NCBI GenBank assembly: GCA_023398375.1
Contig: JAEWSH010000037.1
Coordinates: forward strand, 124,001 to 188,000
From: Bacillota bacterium
GTDB taxonomy: Bacteria > Bacillota > Clostridia > Lachnospirales > Lachnospiraceae
Reading direction: 5' to 3'
DNA: 64,000 nt
The translations under genes were made by a program, and so were the position numbers. Positions 1 through 8,300 of the stretch are shown in pieces (positions within the stretch are counted from its first letter, which is position 1; each line of letters opens with the position of its first letter). The notes under the pieces were generated by a model. It searched no databases. It had not been told where the DNA came from and saw nothing but the letters and a program-made list of their open reading frames with translations.

Positions 1-6
1 CTAAAC

Positions 7-690
7 ATGAGAGTATTATTAATTGAAGATGATGAAAATCTATCTGCTGTAATTGAGGAGCAGCTGCAAAAAGAGAGCTATATGATAAACCGTTGCGCTG
101 ATGGCGAAACGGCATTGTCTTATGCTCTGAATCTCGAATATGGCCATGATATTGTTTTATTGGATAGGATGCTGCCTATTATAGACGGTCTGACGATTTT
201 GAGAGCAATGCGGCAAAAGCAAATATATACACCTGTGCTGATGATGACCGGCCTCGGTGAGCTAGATGACAAAATCGATGGATTGGATTGCGGTGCCGAC
301 GATTACCTGGTCAAGCCGTTCCACATGAAAGAATTGCTGGCACGGATTAGAGCTTTGACACGTCGCCCCACGGATATTGTAAATAAAGAAGTGCTAACGG
401 TATTTGATCTTACCTTTGACGTCGGGCATAGGAAGCTTACCTGCAATGGTCGGTCCATCATGCTGACGCAAAAGGAAGCCAACGTGATGACGGTCTTTTT
501 AGAATCACCAGATAAACCTCAGACCCGTAGTGGATTACTCTGGAAGGTGTGGGGTGGATGTGGAGAAGTTGGGGATGCTAATGTAGACAACTATATTCAC
601 TTCCTACGCAAGCGCCTACGTGAATTGCGTAGCAAAACTTTGATAAAAACTGTATACGGGGCAGGCTATATGTTGGAGGAATCCCCGTGA
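7..690 (+). CDS. OmpR-family response regulator
   Basis: A 227-residue winged-helix response regulator. The receiver domain (about residues 1-115) shows the acidic pair EDD near residue 8, the phospho-acceptor Asp in VLLDRMLP and the conserved Lys in VKPF. The C-terminal DNA-binding domain (about 130-225) ends with the usual YGAGYML strand. The stop codon overlaps the GTG start of the kinase gene that follows, so the two are translationally coupled. Neighbouring remains of a conjugative-element relaxase suggest that this pair may once have been transposon cargo. The target genes cannot be told from the sequence. Only six bases precede the start, so the ribosome site is out of view. Confidence 0.92.
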   Translation: MRVLLIEDDENLSAVIEEQLQKESYMINRCADGETALSYALNLEYGHDIVLLDRMLPIIDGLTILRAMRQKQIYTPVLMMTGLGELDDKIDGLDCGADDYLVKPFHMKELLARIRALTRRPTDIVNKEVLTVFDLTFDVGHRKLTCNGRSIMLTQKEANVMTVFLESPDKPQTRSGLLWKVWGGCGEVGDANVDNYIHFLRKRLRELRSKTLIKTVYGAGYMLEESP

Positions 691-1976
691 TAAAAAAGCT
701 CCGTAAAAAACTGATGATCATGTTTGTTACATTCACTATGTTAGCTTTTACTATCATGGAACTTCTGATGGTAGGCAACACCGTAACAAGAGTGCAGGAA
801 TCCGAGATGATTTTCGCTGAAAATATGTGTGATAGCATCATTGAGCAAATCAAAGATGGCGTGGTAATAAATGATCCTAATTTGTTAAGTTACGTCGCTA
901 AATTCCACGGGTGTGTTTATATATCTGACGGAATTTCTGAAATATCCAGTATGGAAAGTTTCGTTACATCCTCAGATATTTTGATCAAGCAAATGAAATC
1001 CGGGAATACGCCTTTTTCAACAACCGTTGAATCGGACGTTAATATTGGGATGGCGACTCGCACTATATGCTTAATAAGTGGAACACAAAATGAAAAATAC
1101 TGTGGAGTCAACAACGCTTTTCAAGCATCTGGAATCAAATATAATTTGATTTTAATTATTCCACAATCTACGCCATGGGAAATCATAAAAAGTTATTGTA
1201 GTTGGTATCCTCTGGTATGGTTGGGTATGCTCTTGCTCATATCTCTTATAAGCCGTATACTGATCGGCAAAGCAGTAGAGCCGGTGGAGGTAACCATAAG
1301 AAGCCAGAAAAGATTTATTGCGGCTGCTTCACATGAATTAAAAGCACCACTATCGGTGATACAAGCCAATACAGAGACTCTATGTATTGATCAAGCTGAT
1401 ACAGCTTCCCAGAAAAAACAAAAGGTTGTGCTGGATGAATGCGGGCGTATGTCCACGCTCATACAATCCATGCTTAGATTATCGTCGAGTGACGCTGGAA
1501 GCTGGAAAATGAGCATGAAAGAAACAGATGTAGATTCTCTTTTGATTGAGGCATGGGAAGCATTCCAAGAATCTGCACGAAACAAAAACATCCGTTTAGA
1601 GTTGAACATAGAAGAACATTACCCCAAGTTCAGTGGCGATAAGGAACACATTGGCACGGTTCTTGGTATATTGATTGACAATGCAATCTCGTATTCTATG
1701 CCCGATTTGTCTGTTGAAATGGGTGCGGAGGTGCAGCAGAAGCAAATTGTGTTGTTTATAACAGATCATGGAGTCGGCATCACGAATAGCGAGAAAGAGA
1801 AGGTGTTTGAACGTTTCTATCGTGCTGACCCGTCGAGGAATAGCAAAGAGCATTTTGGATTAGGTTTGTGCATTGCCAAAGAAATTGTTCAGCTACATCA
1901 AGGGGCTATCACATTGGAGGATACGCCGGGTGGCGGTTGTACCTTTAAGGTTAAACTGCCCATAAAGCAACTCTAA
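687..1976 (+). CDS. Membrane sensor histidine kinase
   Basis: A 429-residue kinase, partner of the response regulator just upstream; its GTG start lies inside the regulator's stop (GTGA). Two membrane segments (about residues 8-30 and 170-190) enclose an extracytoplasmic region of about 140 residues. The kinase core has the H-box ASHELKAPLSVI, an N-box DNAISYSMP, a G1 box DHGVGI and a G2 box GLGLCIAKEI, so it looks active. No recognisable ligand-binding domain is visible in the extracellular part. It ends about 50 bp before the relaxase remnant on the opposite strand. Confidence 0.9.
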   Translation: MIKKLRKKLMIMFVTFTMLAFTIMELLMVGNTVTRVQESEMIFAENMCDSIIEQIKDGVVINDPNLLSYVAKFHGCVYISDGISEISSMESFVTSSDILIKQMKSGNTPFSTTVESDVNIGMATRTICLISGTQNEKYCGVNNAFQASGIKYNLILIIPQSTPWEIIKSYCSWYPLVWLGMLLLISLISRILIGKAVEPVEVTIRSQKRFIAAASHELKAPLSVIQANTETLCIDQADTASQKKQKVVLDECGRMSTLIQSMLRLSSSDAGSWKMSMKETDVDSLLIEAWEAFQESARNKNIRLELNIEEHYPKFSGDKEHIGTVLGILIDNAISYSMPDLSVEMGAEVQQKQIVLFITDHGVGITNSEKEKVFERFYRADPSRNSKEHFGLGLCIAKEIVQLHQGAITLEDTPGGGCTFKVKLPIKQL

Positions 1977-2023
1977 ACACAGTGTTAGCTTCTCGTTTCA
2001 TCGTGGCGTATAAACGGTAAACG

Positions 2024-2516
2024 CTAAACGGCAAGCAGGGCAAGTGTATTGACACTTGCACATTTTTGAGATTTTCCCTGACGGGAAAACTCAAAAATTG
2101 CTTGTTGGGGAGTGCCTTCCCCAAACCCTGCGACTTCGAGCCAACTTGGCCCGAAATCGGTACATTGCACCTCTTGTTGCGTCATGTCGCTATCGCTCCA
2201 TTTCCTTGTTTTTTGCCCGTCCGTCAGGCCGAGCAGATGGTCTATATTGCTCTTAACAGTCACAATTTCCTGCATATCCTTTTTGGCTTCCCCGTACTCC
2301 CGGTAAGCCTTTTTCTTATCAGAAGCCAACCGCTGAAACTCCGCTTTCAGCGTATCCATTTAGGAGCTTCGCACCGTTTAGAAGCTATCCATTATTGCCC
2401 TTGCCGCCCTGTGGGTAGCTATACCCGCTTCATGCTCCGCAAGATATTTCCTGCTGTACTTCGCCGCCTTGTACCCCTCAAACACGGGCCGGGTCTTGGC
2501 ATAATCCACCACCGCT
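2024..2516 (-). pseudogene. Relaxase C-terminal remnant (Tn1549-type)
   Basis: Read on the minus strand, the segment encodes DYAKTRPVFEGYKAAKYSRK and LAEHEAGIATHRAARAIM, then two in-frame stops (around 2380 and 2362), then MDTLKAEFQRLASDKKKAY and HLLGLTDGQK. This order matches the C-terminus of relaxases of Tn1549-like conjugative transposons as I recall it. After the LLGLTDGQ motif the frame appears shifted. No N-terminal catalytic part is present. It is a decayed end of an integrative element, left beside the two-component system. The family call rests on memory of the protein, not on a search. Confidence 0.65.
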
Positions 2517-2590
2517 TAGAACACTCTTAACCATATTAGAACCTCATCGACTCTTCATTTTCTCCCACCATCTCAACCGATCACCTCCAG

Positions 2591-2998
2591 ATAAAAGCCA
2601 ATCACGAAGGTAATGCATTCCCAAAAACATACTATAGCGGCAGTGAATCCCTCACGCACAGCGCTCCCCATCCCACCTGCGGATTCGGAAATTCCTCGAA
2701 GCCCGGCAACTTCCTCGCTCCTTTTCTCATGTATGCTTTCACTTTTTCCCCATAGAGATAGGGATCATTGGCCTGGACGATGCCCTCTGCTGTCAAGTTA
2801 TTGCTACAAACTTTTTTAACTTTTTTTGTGCCGTTTTTCCTTGAAAGTTCGTGGGCTGCTGTTACATTATTGCTACTTTTTTGACCCCTGCTGTTACATT
2901 ATTGCTACATTTTCTAACGGCTGCTGTTACATTATTGCTACAACGAATTGTTGTAAAAATCACTTCTGATTGAATGTCCACCAGATATCAATCGTACC
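2591..2998 (-). repeat. Dispersed repeat, copy 1
   Basis: First of three related repeats (others near 13268-13770 and 25795-26287). It contains the S8 peptidase 3' fragment (2632-2784) and four GTAGCAATAAYNTRACAGC-type units on the minus strand (about 2788, 2855, 2888 and 2920). All three copies end near the same GATTGAATGT sequence. This fills the gene-free stretch between the relaxase remnant and the membrane protein at 3181. Confidence 0.85.
2632..2784 (-). pseudogene. S8 peptidase 3' fragment, copy 1
   Basis: Encodes NDPYLYGEKVKAYMRKGARK, then LPGFEEFPNPQVGWGAL and CVRDSLPL followed by a stop, almost identical to the last 50 codons of the intact S8 peptidase gene ending at 28658. Homology to the intact gene stops abruptly at the GGCATCGTCCAG sequence, where repeat sequence takes over. 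There is no plausible start codon with a ribosome site, so it is unlikely to be expressed. Confidence 0.85.
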
Positions 2999-3112
2999 AT
3001 CTAAGCTCTTTGCTACAGGAATCTTATCCGGATAATACGAGAATGTCATCCGGATGTGCCAAGAATAATCACTTTTTCTCTAAAGCAGTATATTATTCCA
3101 CTACGGATAGAT

Positions 3113-3141
3113 TTTACAAACATTTGATTAAGGTTTATAAT
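3113..3141 (+). promoter_or_regulatory. Sigma-A-type promoter for the 3181 gene
   Basis: TTTACA at 3113-3118, a 17-base spacer, and TATAAT at 3136-3141, which lies 40 bp before the start codon. The spacing and the perfect -10 fit the housekeeping sigma factor, unlike the TcdR-type sites on the other strand of the island. Confidence 0.6.
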
Positions 3142-3180
3142 ATACAAATGTTATCAAATACATTATAAAAGGAAGTCGCA

Positions 3181-3693
3181 ATGATTAAAGAATACTTTAT
3201 AAGACTACTTCTACTACCAATTGCAGATGCTATGTCACCATTTTCTAATCACTTTGTTTTTTGGGAAATAGTATTTCTATTATTGTTTAGTGCTATTCTA
3301 TTTAAAAGCCATAAAATAAATACATTGTTACTATTTCTTTCAACCATTGGCGTCTTCATCTTTTCTTTTTTACTTGCTATTCTTGTATGTTATAACAGCA
3401 ATAATTCTGGTCTCTATAGACTTTTTTGGGGTGACGTACAGGACAGTCTTAGTGATGCAACAATTAGCATAATTAAATTCTTAATAATCATAACCATACT
3501 TACAATTTCATCAAAATTTATTCGCCAATTTCATTCATCCTCGTTACGTTCCTTTTTATATTTTATTCTTTTTATTTTGATGTTCTTTCTTCAGTTTGCT
3601 TTTGATGATATGGTATTTCATAGAGATTACTGGTTATATGATACCGTTGAAACCTTTTGGAAACCTTTCATTCCAGAATTCACTTACAGATAG
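3181..3693 (+). CDS. Hypothetical integral membrane protein
   Basis: A 170-residue protein with about four hydrophobic segments (roughly residues 25-42, 46-68, 92-110 and 121-140) and no recognisable motif. The ATG follows the ribosome site AGGAAG at a good distance, and a sigma-A-like promoter lies upstream. It converges on the 839-residue protein gene, whose stop is 48 bp away. It could be an immunity or accessory protein of the toxin-like island, but only its position supports this. Confidence 0.6.
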   Translation: MIKEYFIRLLLLPIADAMSPFSNHFVFWEIVFLLLFSAILFKSHKINTLLLFLSTIGVFIFSFLLAILVCYNSNNSGLYRLFWGDVQDSLSDATISIIKFLIIITILTISSKFIRQFHSSSLRSFLYFILFILMFFLQFAFDDMVFHRDYWLYDTVETFWKPFIPEFTYR

Positions 3694-3740
3694 TTGCAAC
3701 GAAAATGGAGAGACTTTTTTCTATCCCTCCATTTTGTTAA

Positions 3741-6260
3741 TTATTTATTCAATTCATACACAATCCATTCTGCATAAGATTGGCAACAACCATCCATAAC
3801 TATTTTATTAGTATCAGGATTTTTATTGAAGATCTTTGCTTTTTCCGTTCTTAATAAATTATATCTATCTGAACTCATAATACTTACTAATTCTGATTTC
3901 ACTTCGTTCACATCAACAGTGGTAATTCCAACATCTTGCAATAAATATTTATGGCGATTACGATACATACCCGTTCCATAATATTTCTGTATTGCCTCAG
4001 ACAAGTAGTAAATATGCGTATTTATTCCATTATTATTTTCTTCTTCATACGCTCCAATAACAGATGCTAATCCAACACCATCTGAATCTCCATAAATATC
4101 ACAATAATTGAATTGAACTGTATATGGAGAGTCTTTTTTCGGCATTATTTCAGGTTCCATTTCTCCGATTCTATCTCTTGCATGATCAAGTGGTGTAGAA
4201 TTTGGATAATGTAGGTAAAGATCTGTCATTTCATTAAGTGCTGTTGCCATATCACCTGCCCAGCCATACCATGTCTTTTCCAAAAAGTATTCTGAAATCA
4301 ATGTTGGCGATGTATAAGCAGATAGGACAGCTGCTAAATGTGGTAATTCAAATAAATTTCCCGCAGGATCTTTAAGTAGCTTATACCTTTTCACAGACTC
4401 AATGTCTTCATTGATTACCGCTTCTTCTCTTATATATCCTTCTATTTTGTTCTGAAGATCAGAATTTGCAATTACCATATGTTCAAAGTTTATATCACCT
4501 GGAATCATAAATAGGAAGCCCTCTTCTGCATATTTATATGACAGTAGATAATGAATAACTGCTTTACAACAATCCATCGCCAAAGATTTATTTCCGCCTG
4601 GTACTCCTTTATAACTATAATAAGCATCTTCAAGTTCTTTGATTATTGGTATTATATCCATGACATTAACAGCCTTTACCCTTGCTGCTGCAACCATCGC
4701 CCAATCAATCAAATGTAACTTCCAAATATCATCCATACTATTTTCTAATACAGATACCCCCTTGTCTTTTCCTGATGCCATATTCTTATCAATTGCAAAT
4801 GTTGTTCCTGCTCCATTAAAGTTTGTTGTTGTAAATTGCTCAAAGGTCCAATTTTTAGGAATCGTAAAACCGAGATTACCACTATATCCAGTAGACATAT
4901 CACTCACAAAACTGGCAATTGCCAATTCAAAGTTGCAAATAATATCACACGTATTTCTTGAACCATATATTCCCACACCATATTTGTTATTTACCTGTTC
5001 TAAGGCATTCTTTACACCAATAAAATAATCTTTAACCTGATTTTTTGCCTGTGCCTCAGTCACATCATAATCTACTGCGAAATAAATAATACTTCCTTGG
5101 GGAAATCTAAAAGTTGTTGCCTGCGTAAAAGCCTTAGTTCCATCTTTTACTCCCTTTTCATAAGTAAATGCATCAATAGAACTGTTTGTCTCTTGGAAAA
5201 TAGGGTATATATGTATATCAGCTGTTAATAGATTATCAATCTCTGTATCTGTCAGATTCTTGTTCAAACCTCCAGAAACTTTTGTTAAATACCTTCCAAT
5301 ATAACGATATCCCGCATTATACAGAGCGATTGCTTCTTCTTTTGTTACTTGATGAACACAATCTAATGCATTAGCAGATCTTTCAGGATCCCCTTTACTC
5401 AGCAAAAGTGCTCCCCAAGTTCTTCTGTTAACGCTCCCGAGTGTCGCCATTGTATCCAAATCCAAACACATAAATTTCTGAAATTCACAAATCATATTCG
5501 CCATTTTGTTTGAATAGATTCCATCGATAGAAGAAATGTTCACGTCATTACAGATTAGTGCACATTGTAATATTTTATTCAACTCTGTTTTTGTACTTCC
5601 CACTGCCACTGATGGCATTTTGCTAAATGTATTAGTTCCAATTGCTCCATCTGCGGTAGTCCCTATGATTTTCTGGAATGCATAAATTAGAGCTTTACTG
5701 GTTTTTCTTTCATAAACTCCGCTTGTTGGAATATATCCAAGCTTTGTTAAATACAGATCACTGTACTTATTGTTTAAATACTGCTGTACCTTTCTTATCA
5801 TTGGATTCGTATCACTTGTAACTAATGTTGGATCCGTTGTTAATAACGACTTTAGTATTTGTCCCCCTATACTCCCATCTGAATTTTTAAATCCCAAATC
5901 TTCTTTGAATTTTGCAACAGCTGATGTAGTACTGTTTCCATAAATTCCATCAAAGATGCCAGCATTATACCCTTTACATAATAGCCCTCCTTGCACAATT
6001 TTAACTAAATTAACATTGTTCGTTGATGTTCCAATTGTCGGACACGCTTTTAATGTTCCATTTCCAAATGCACCATCAACTGGTGATAAATTCAAAATGA
6101 TTTGTAATGCCATAATAAGTGCTTTTACAGTACTATTTCCTGTTTTTCCATCTGCTATAATTGGAAAACTTCCAGAATTTTCTCCATTTTCATCATAGTA
6201 AAAATAGCTTGGAAACGTTTCTCCCAACCACTCTTGTACTTCTTTTACTCTTAAATCCAT
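3741..6260 (-). CDS. PG-binding / DUF1906 GH-like protein, possible effector
   Basis: An 839-residue protein without a signal peptide. Residues 1-290 hold four peptidoglycan-binding-like units arranged as two pairs, each with the typical DGxxGxxT signature (VDGAFGNGT, FDGIYGNST, ADGAIGTNT, IDGIYSNKM). Residues about 298-520 look like a DUF1906 glycoside-hydrolase-like domain (ALDCVHQVTKEEA, NAGYRYIGRYL, IYFAVDYDV, GVGIYGS). Residues 520-839 match no family I know; they contain HARDRIGE and CDIYGDSDGVG. The gene has ribosome site AAAAGGAG and a TTTACA-N16-CTCCTT promoter. Next to a TcdR-type sigma gene and a holin-like gene, it is a candidate holin-released lysin or toxin. The domain assignments are from motifs only. 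Confidence 0.75.
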   Translation of the reverse strand: MDLRVKEVQEWLGETFPSYFYYDENGENSGSFPIIADGKTGNSTVKALIMALQIILNLSPVDGAFGNGTLKACPTIGTSTNNVNLVKIVQGGLLCKGYNAGIFDGIYGNSTTSAVAKFKEDLGFKNSDGSIGGQILKSLLTTDPTLVTSDTNPMIRKVQQYLNNKYSDLYLTKLGYIPTSGVYERKTSKALIYAFQKIIGTTADGAIGTNTFSKMPSVAVGSTKTELNKILQCALICNDVNISSIDGIYSNKMANMICEFQKFMCLDLDTMATLGSVNRRTWGALLLSKGDPERSANALDCVHQVTKEEAIALYNAGYRYIGRYLTKVSGGLNKNLTDTEIDNLLTADIHIYPIFQETNSSIDAFTYEKGVKDGTKAFTQATTFRFPQGSIIYFAVDYDVTEAQAKNQVKDYFIGVKNALEQVNNKYGVGIYGSRNTCDIICNFELAIASFVSDMSTGYSGNLGFTIPKNWTFEQFTTTNFNGAGTTFAIDKNMASGKDKGVSVLENSMDDIWKLHLIDWAMVAAARVKAVNVMDIIPIIKELEDAYYSYKGVPGGNKSLAMDCCKAVIHYLLSYKYAEEGFLFMIPGDINFEHMVIANSDLQNKIEGYIREEAVINEDIESVKRYKLLKDPAGNLFELPHLAAVLSAYTSPTLISEYFLEKTWYGWAGDMATALNEMTDLYLHYPNSTPLDHARDRIGEMEPEIMPKKDSPYTVQFNYCDIYGDSDGVGLASVIGAYEEENNNGINTHIYYLSEAIQKYYGTGMYRNRHKYLLQDVGITTVDVNEVKSELVSIMSSDRYNLLRTEKAKIFNKNPDTNKIVMDGCCQSYAEWIVYELNK

Positions 6261-6298
6261 ATTCGTTCTCCTTTTCTAAAATATTAGTAACAAATAAT

Positions 6299-6326
6299 AA
6301 GGAGTCATTGAATATATCAATGTAAA
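6299..6326 (-). promoter_or_regulatory. TcdR-type promoter of the 839-aa gene
   Basis: On the minus strand, TTTACA (6321-6326), 16 bases, then CTCCTT (6299-6304), 39 bp before the start codon at 6260. It has the same architecture as the sites at 6923-6950, 7295-7322 and 13156-13183. Confidence 0.65.
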
Positions 6327-6353
6327 CATCAATTAGAACATATCTATGTTTTT

Positions 6354-6899
6354 TCATAGTTCTCTCTCTAGCATCATTTTTTCTATTCTGTGCAATATTC
6401 TCTTTTTTCTTTGATTTATAGCTTGTCTGGAAGTATTGCTGCAACGTGCTAATTCACTCGATGTATAACCCAACACATAGATTGCATAAATTAAATTATA
6501 TTCCTCTTTATTTAGTATTTTATAGATATCTAACTCTTTAAATGCATTGTCGCAGTCATTTTTCGCTATACTCACTTCATAATAATATTTTTGCTCCTCT
6601 GAAAGTTCGCTAATACAAATCTCGTTTTTGTTATGTATTAATTTCTTCAACAAATAAATATAATGATTATGAATGCATTTTGTAATATAAGACACGATGA
6701 CTGCATCATTAATCTGTTTGAATTGTTCTAACTTTATTTTATTAATCAACTCAATTTCAAATAAAATTAAATCATCATAAGCATCCTCATAATTTAATTT
6801 TTTCGCGTATTTCATATTAATCGGCTTGAATTTTTCTATAATAGTTAGTAACGCATCTTCTTCTCCAATCTTAGCCTTTAAAACTAATTCCTGTAACAT
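6354..6899 (-). CDS. TcdR/BotR/UviA-like alternative sigma factor
   Basis: A 181-residue protein with the layout of the small group-5 sigma factors that drive clostridial toxin and bacteriocin genes. The N-terminus carries FKPINMKYAKKLNYED followed by DLILFEIELI, closely resembling the corresponding region of C. difficile TcdR as I remember it. The C-terminus has a sigma-4-like helix-turn-helix, GYTSSELARCSNTSRQAINQ then RKKRILHRI. It lies between the holin-like gene and the 839-residue effector-like gene. Its own start is preceded by a GGGGGG ribosome site that could be buried in a hairpin (6903-6934), and by a TTTACA-N16-CTCCTT promoter, so autoregulation is likely. An ordinary ECF factor is the alternative. 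Confidence 0.78.
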   Translation of the reverse strand: MLQELVLKAKIGEEDALLTIIEKFKPINMKYAKKLNYEDAYDDLILFEIELINKIKLEQFKQINDAVIVSYITKCIHNHYIYLLKKLIHNKNEICISELSEEQKYYYEVSIAKNDCDNAFKELDIYKILNKEEYNLIYAIYVLGYTSSELARCSNTSRQAINQRKKRILHRIEKMMLEREL

Positions 6900-6902
6900 T
6901 TA

Positions 6903-6934
6903 CTAATCCCCCCTTTTTCTGTAAGGAGGATTAG
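6903..6934 (-). promoter_or_regulatory. Hairpin covering the sigma-gene SD
   Basis: On the minus strand CTAATCCTCC can pair with GGGGGGATTAG across an 11-base loop, about 10 base pairs with one G-T pair. The right arm includes the only ribosome-site-like run before the ATG at 6899. The left arm overlaps the -10 element at 6923-6928, so a transcript from the gene's own promoter would lack it, while a read-through transcript would form the hairpin. Confidence 0.5.
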
Positions 6935-6950
6935 TGTTTAAAAATGTAAA
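6923..6950 (-). promoter_or_regulatory. TcdR-type promoter of the sigma gene
   Basis: TTTACA (6945-6950), 16 bases, CTCCTT (6923-6928), 24 bp before the start of the sigma gene. It shares both hexamers with the promoter of the 839-residue protein gene, suggesting that the sigma factor drives its own gene. Confidence 0.65.
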
Positions 6951-6994
6951 CTATTATTAGTCCCTTTTGTACGCTTCAATTTTTTATGCCTGAT

Positions 6995-7037
6995 AAAGCA
7001 AAAAATCACAAGATTTTGCTCTTGTGATTTTTGCTTT
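6995..7037 (-). terminator. Hairpin terminator/attenuator after uviB
   Basis: A 17-18-base stem (AAAGCAAAAATCACAAG against CTTGTGATTTTTTGCTTT) with a short loop, 14 bp past the uviB stop. It separates the holin-like gene from the sigma gene, so the sigma gene probably relies mainly on its own promoter. Confidence 0.65.
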
Positions 7038-7050
7038 GTTTTCAGACTAG

Positions 7051-7263
7051 TTAGTCAGTTTTTGAAAACAATTTTTTCTTTATTTCTTTCAAATTTTCCT
7101 TTACATCCAACAGCAAATCATATTTTTGCGACAATGTTGTTAATAAAGCCTGATAATTTTCTTCTCTTTTTTCACTATTTTTAATAGTATACACAAAAAG
7201 AAATACAAACATAATTACCCAAATTCCTTGTTTTGTTGCCGTTTCTAATAATGCACTTTCCAT
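7051..7263 (-). CDS. uviB: UviB/BhlA holin-like protein
   Basis: A 70-residue protein with one N-terminal membrane segment (about residues 14-28, WVIMFVFLFVYTI) followed by a charged helical tail (KNSEKREENYQ, LKEIKKKLF). Size, the single helix and the tail match the BhlA/UviB bacteriocin holin-like family. In C. perfringens uviB accompanies uviA, a sigma gene of the TcdR group, and the same pairing occurs here. The likely role is membrane permeabilisation that releases signal-less proteins. Ribosome site GGAAGGAG; promoter TTTACA-N16-CTCTTT. Confidence 0.8.
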   Translation of the reverse strand: MESALLETATKQGIWVIMFVFLFVYTIKNSEKREENYQALLTTLSQKYDLLLDVKENLKEIKKKLFSKTD

Positions 7264-7294
7264 TTTATCACTCCTTCCTCTATTTATTTAGAGA

Positions 7295-7322
7295 AAAGAG
7301 TATTATAGACATGAAATGTAAA
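7295..7322 (-). promoter_or_regulatory. TcdR-type promoter of uviB
   Basis: TTTACA (7317-7322), 16 bases, CTCTTT (7295-7300), 32 bp before the uviB start. A TATAAT lies within the spacer but at the wrong distance from TTTACA for a housekeeping promoter. Confidence 0.65.
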
Positions 7323-7494
7323 TATAATCTTGCACTTTGTGTATGACTGTGAAAGACATTCACTTTGGCTAAGAATGGTTAAGTCTAAACCAATCTCATT
7401 TTGAATGCCGTACTTATTCCTAATTTGAGCTGTAACCTCATTGCGTGATTACACTGACTTTCTGGTAATTTCCATCTTCCAGCACTTGAAATTG

Positions 7495-7671
7495 TTATTG
7501 TTCGATTACACATTTCTTATTTGTATTCACCTTCCCTTTCTCTTTTAACTGCTCTGGAATTTTTACTTCATAAGAAAAAAATGGACTGCTTTTTCCAACT
7601 GAATTCTGTGCAAAATAAATTGCAGCTCTACTGATTAAATCTCCAATTTCTTTTTTCATTTTTTTCAACAT
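7495..7671 (-). CDS. agrD: AgrD-like cyclic lactone autoinducer precursor
   Basis: A 58-residue peptide encoded 77 bp after agrB on the same strand. The ATG at 7671 is preferred over that at 7689 because AAAAAGG lies five bases before it. It has the three AgrD parts: a charged amphipathic leader (MLKKMKKEIGDLISRAAIYF), a short central segment (GKSSPFFSY) and an acidic tail (EVKIPEQLKEK) matching the usual P-E-x-L tail. No Cys is present in the core, so the ring would be a serine lactone, perhaps SPFFSY. The exact ends are uncertain. The tail after EKGK is longer than in most relatives. Confidence 0.72.
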   Translation of the reverse strand: MLKKMKKEIGDLISRAAIYFAQNSVGKSSPFFSYEVKIPEQLKEKGKVNTNKKCVIEQ

Positions 7672-7748
7672 ACAAGCCTTTTTTATCATTACTTTTTAAA
7701 TAAGTTACTCTATTCTAATGACCGGCTTGCTTTTCCTTTCCTAGATTT

Positions 7749-8300
7749 TTATTTTTTCCATTTTGGCAATACTGTAATACTTTCTATAAAGATCGGTACA
7801 GAAACTAATATTGCTATTTCTCTTATTTGTACAAACAAGAGCATCAATAAAATAATAATAATGATACGCCGCGCTCTTCTATTATTCTTCTCTTTAATTC
7901 TTCTGTCTCTAATTGGATTATTTGCAGTCGCACTTGGAGCGTATCTCCATATGATTCCATATGCAACGAACAATAAAAATACGCTCCATTCTATTGACAG
8001 CATGTTTGCATCCTTCAAAAATGCAGGAACTAGTCCTACTCCTATCATCATAAGAAAACATCCCCCACTGGTTTTCATATGAATTCCACCTGCATAATAT
8101 CTTAGAATCGAGAAACAACTTACAGATAGTATCATTTCTAATTCTTTTCCAAATATGATGCCTATGATCAGTAATCCAACAATCTTCCATATGGATTCTA
8201 GCATAAGCTCTATTCCATACTGAATTTCTATGATATCTCTATTCTCATTTTCCCTTAAGCAATTATATGCTGCTTTTTGCGCCAGACTGTGACAAATCAT
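7749..8300 (-). CDS. agrB: AgrB autoinducer-processing membrane peptidase
   Basis: A 183-residue membrane protein. The hallmark RYYAGGIHMKTSGGC supplies the catalytic His and Cys of the AgrB cysteine peptidases, at about residues 74 and 81. About five hydrophobic segments surround it. It would cleave and cyclise the AgrD peptide at the membrane. The ATG has ribosome site AAGGAG. It is transcribed away from agrC, with agrD directly downstream. Confidence 0.9.
   Translation of the reverse strand: MICHSLAQKAAYNCLRENENRDIIEIQYGIELMLESIWKIVGLLIIGIIFGKELEMILSVSCFSILRYYAGGIHMKTSGGCFLMMIGVGLVPAFLKDANMLSIEWSVFLLFVAYGIIWRYAPSATANNPIRDRRIKEKNNRRARRIIIIILLMLLFVQIREIAILVSVPIFIESITVLPKWKK

Noticed and set aside
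2066..2530. Plus-strand ORF of 154 residues over the relaxase remnant
   Set aside because: The minus strand shows clear relaxase motifs; no ribosome site supports the plus-strand frame.
2788..2941. Regular 22-bp repeats considered as a CRISPR array
   Set aside because: Only three or four units, spacers of about 10 bp, identical in three loci, no cas genes.
2974..3168. Plus-strand 64-residue ORF before the membrane protein
   Set aside because: No ribosome site, and it contains the sigma-A promoter of the next gene.
6193..6444. Minus-strand 83-residue ORF between the effector and sigma genes
   Set aside because: It overlaps both neighbours, lacks a ribosome site and contains the TcdR-type promoter of the 839-residue gene.
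3741..7263. Prophage lysis cassette (holin plus lysin)
   Set aside because: No phage structural, replication or integrase genes are present, and a TcdR-type sigma gene lies between the two.
7323..7494. Possible small gene between uviB and agrD
   Set aside because: Short coding-like stretches in two frames are broken by stops and no start with a ribosome site was found; at most a remnant.
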